A DNA stretch of 5,578 nt, from contig JAVEEJ010000156.1 in the NCBI GenBank assembly GCA_030840515.1, positions 1 through 5,578 of the forward strand. Reading direction: 5' to 3'. The position numbers and the translations under genes are program-made. Within the stretch, counting starts at the first letter, position 1; the number at the start of each line of letters is the position of its first letter. Below the pieces are notes generated by a model. That model had not been told where the DNA came from. It ran no database searches and was given only the letters and a program-made list of their open reading frames with translations. Positions 5,386-5,578 of this stretch are shown one piece after another. The stretch comes from Frankiaceae bacterium. GTDB lineage: Bacteria > Actinomycetota > Actinomycetes > JAVEEJ01.

Positions 5386-5578
5386 GTGAGCGCACCCAAC
5401 ACCCCGGCGTCCTACGAGGCGGCGCGCGATGAGCTGATCGAGGTCGTGCGCAAGCTCGAGGCCGGGGGGTCGACGCTGGAGGAGTCGCTGGCGCTGTGGG
5501 AGCGCGGCGAGGCTCTGGCTGCCGTGTGCCAGGAGTGGCTCGACGGGGCGCGTGAGCGGCTGCAGGCAGCGCTGGCTG
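5386..5578 (+). CDS. xseB: Exodeoxyribonuclease VII small subunit, first 64 codons, truncated by window edge
   Basis: The 5' part of XseB, the small helical subunit that binds as multiple copies to the helical arm of XseA. From the GTG at 5386 the protein reads MSAPNTPASYEAARDELIEV, then VRKLEAGGSTLEESLALWERGEALAAVCQEWLDGARERLQAALA. The segments YE.A..EL..VV.KLE.GG..LEESL.L.ERGE.L...C..WL..A..R. match the family consensus along the whole visible length. Full-length relatives are about 70-90 residues, so only a short acidic tail is missing. The gene lies 11 bp after xseA in the same direction. The gap has no strong Shine-Dalgarno sequence, so coupling to xseA translation is plausible. Confidence 0.96.
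   Translation, partial: MSAPNTPASYEAARDELIEVVRKLEAGGSTLEESLALWERGEALAAVCQEWLDGARERLQAALA

Noticed and set aside
1..5578. A hidden defence, mobile or biosynthetic system
   Set aside because: Every long stretch is accounted for by conserved housekeeping genes or one secreted protein. There are no transposase, integrase, toxin-antitoxin, CRISPR or attachment-site signals, and composition is uniform.

Overview
The window is high-GC DNA with strong G/C third-codon preference, several GTG starts and an actinobacterial gene set. Gene content and order (xseB-xseA next to divergent ispH, a small four-helix membrane protein, rmuC, and ychF) resemble what I recall of Nocardioides-like Actinomycetota. 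That placement is inference from protein character, not a database result.

Layout. On the minus strand, 1-424 is the 5' part of ychF, a P-loop ATPase running off the left edge. Upstream of it on the same strand, 471-1088 encodes a secreted, repeat-containing helical protein of unknown role. A 148-bp divergent intergenic region (1089-1236) separates it from rmuC (1237-2646, plus), followed by a small membrane protein of DUF6542 type (2701-3180, plus). That gene converges on ispH (3177-4130, minus), and the two share a CTAG so that their TAG stop codons overlap. ispH is divergent from xseA (4154-5374, plus) across only 23 bp, and xseA is followed 11 bp later by xseB (from 5386, running off the right edge).

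Function. XseA and XseB are the large and small subunits of exodeoxyribonuclease VII, and RmuC is a second DNA-metabolism protein of nuclease-like fold. IspH performs the last step of the MEP isoprenoid pathway. YchF is a ribosome- and stress-associated ATPase. This is a conserved housekeeping neighbourhood. I see no mobile element, CRISPR array, tRNA or rRNA, and no convincing new multi-gene system.

The most interesting signals are in expression architecture. Nearly every start codon is preceded by a TANNNT-like -10 hexamer ending 6-9 nt upstream, as expected for leaderless or near-leaderless mRNAs. The ispH/xseA pair appears to use two divergent -10 elements that share the same TA step. The ispH GTG start lies inside a 9-nt match to the anti-Shine-Dalgarno sequence. 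An 18-codon reading frame fills the rmuC-to-membrane-protein gap and ends in a GTGA overlap.
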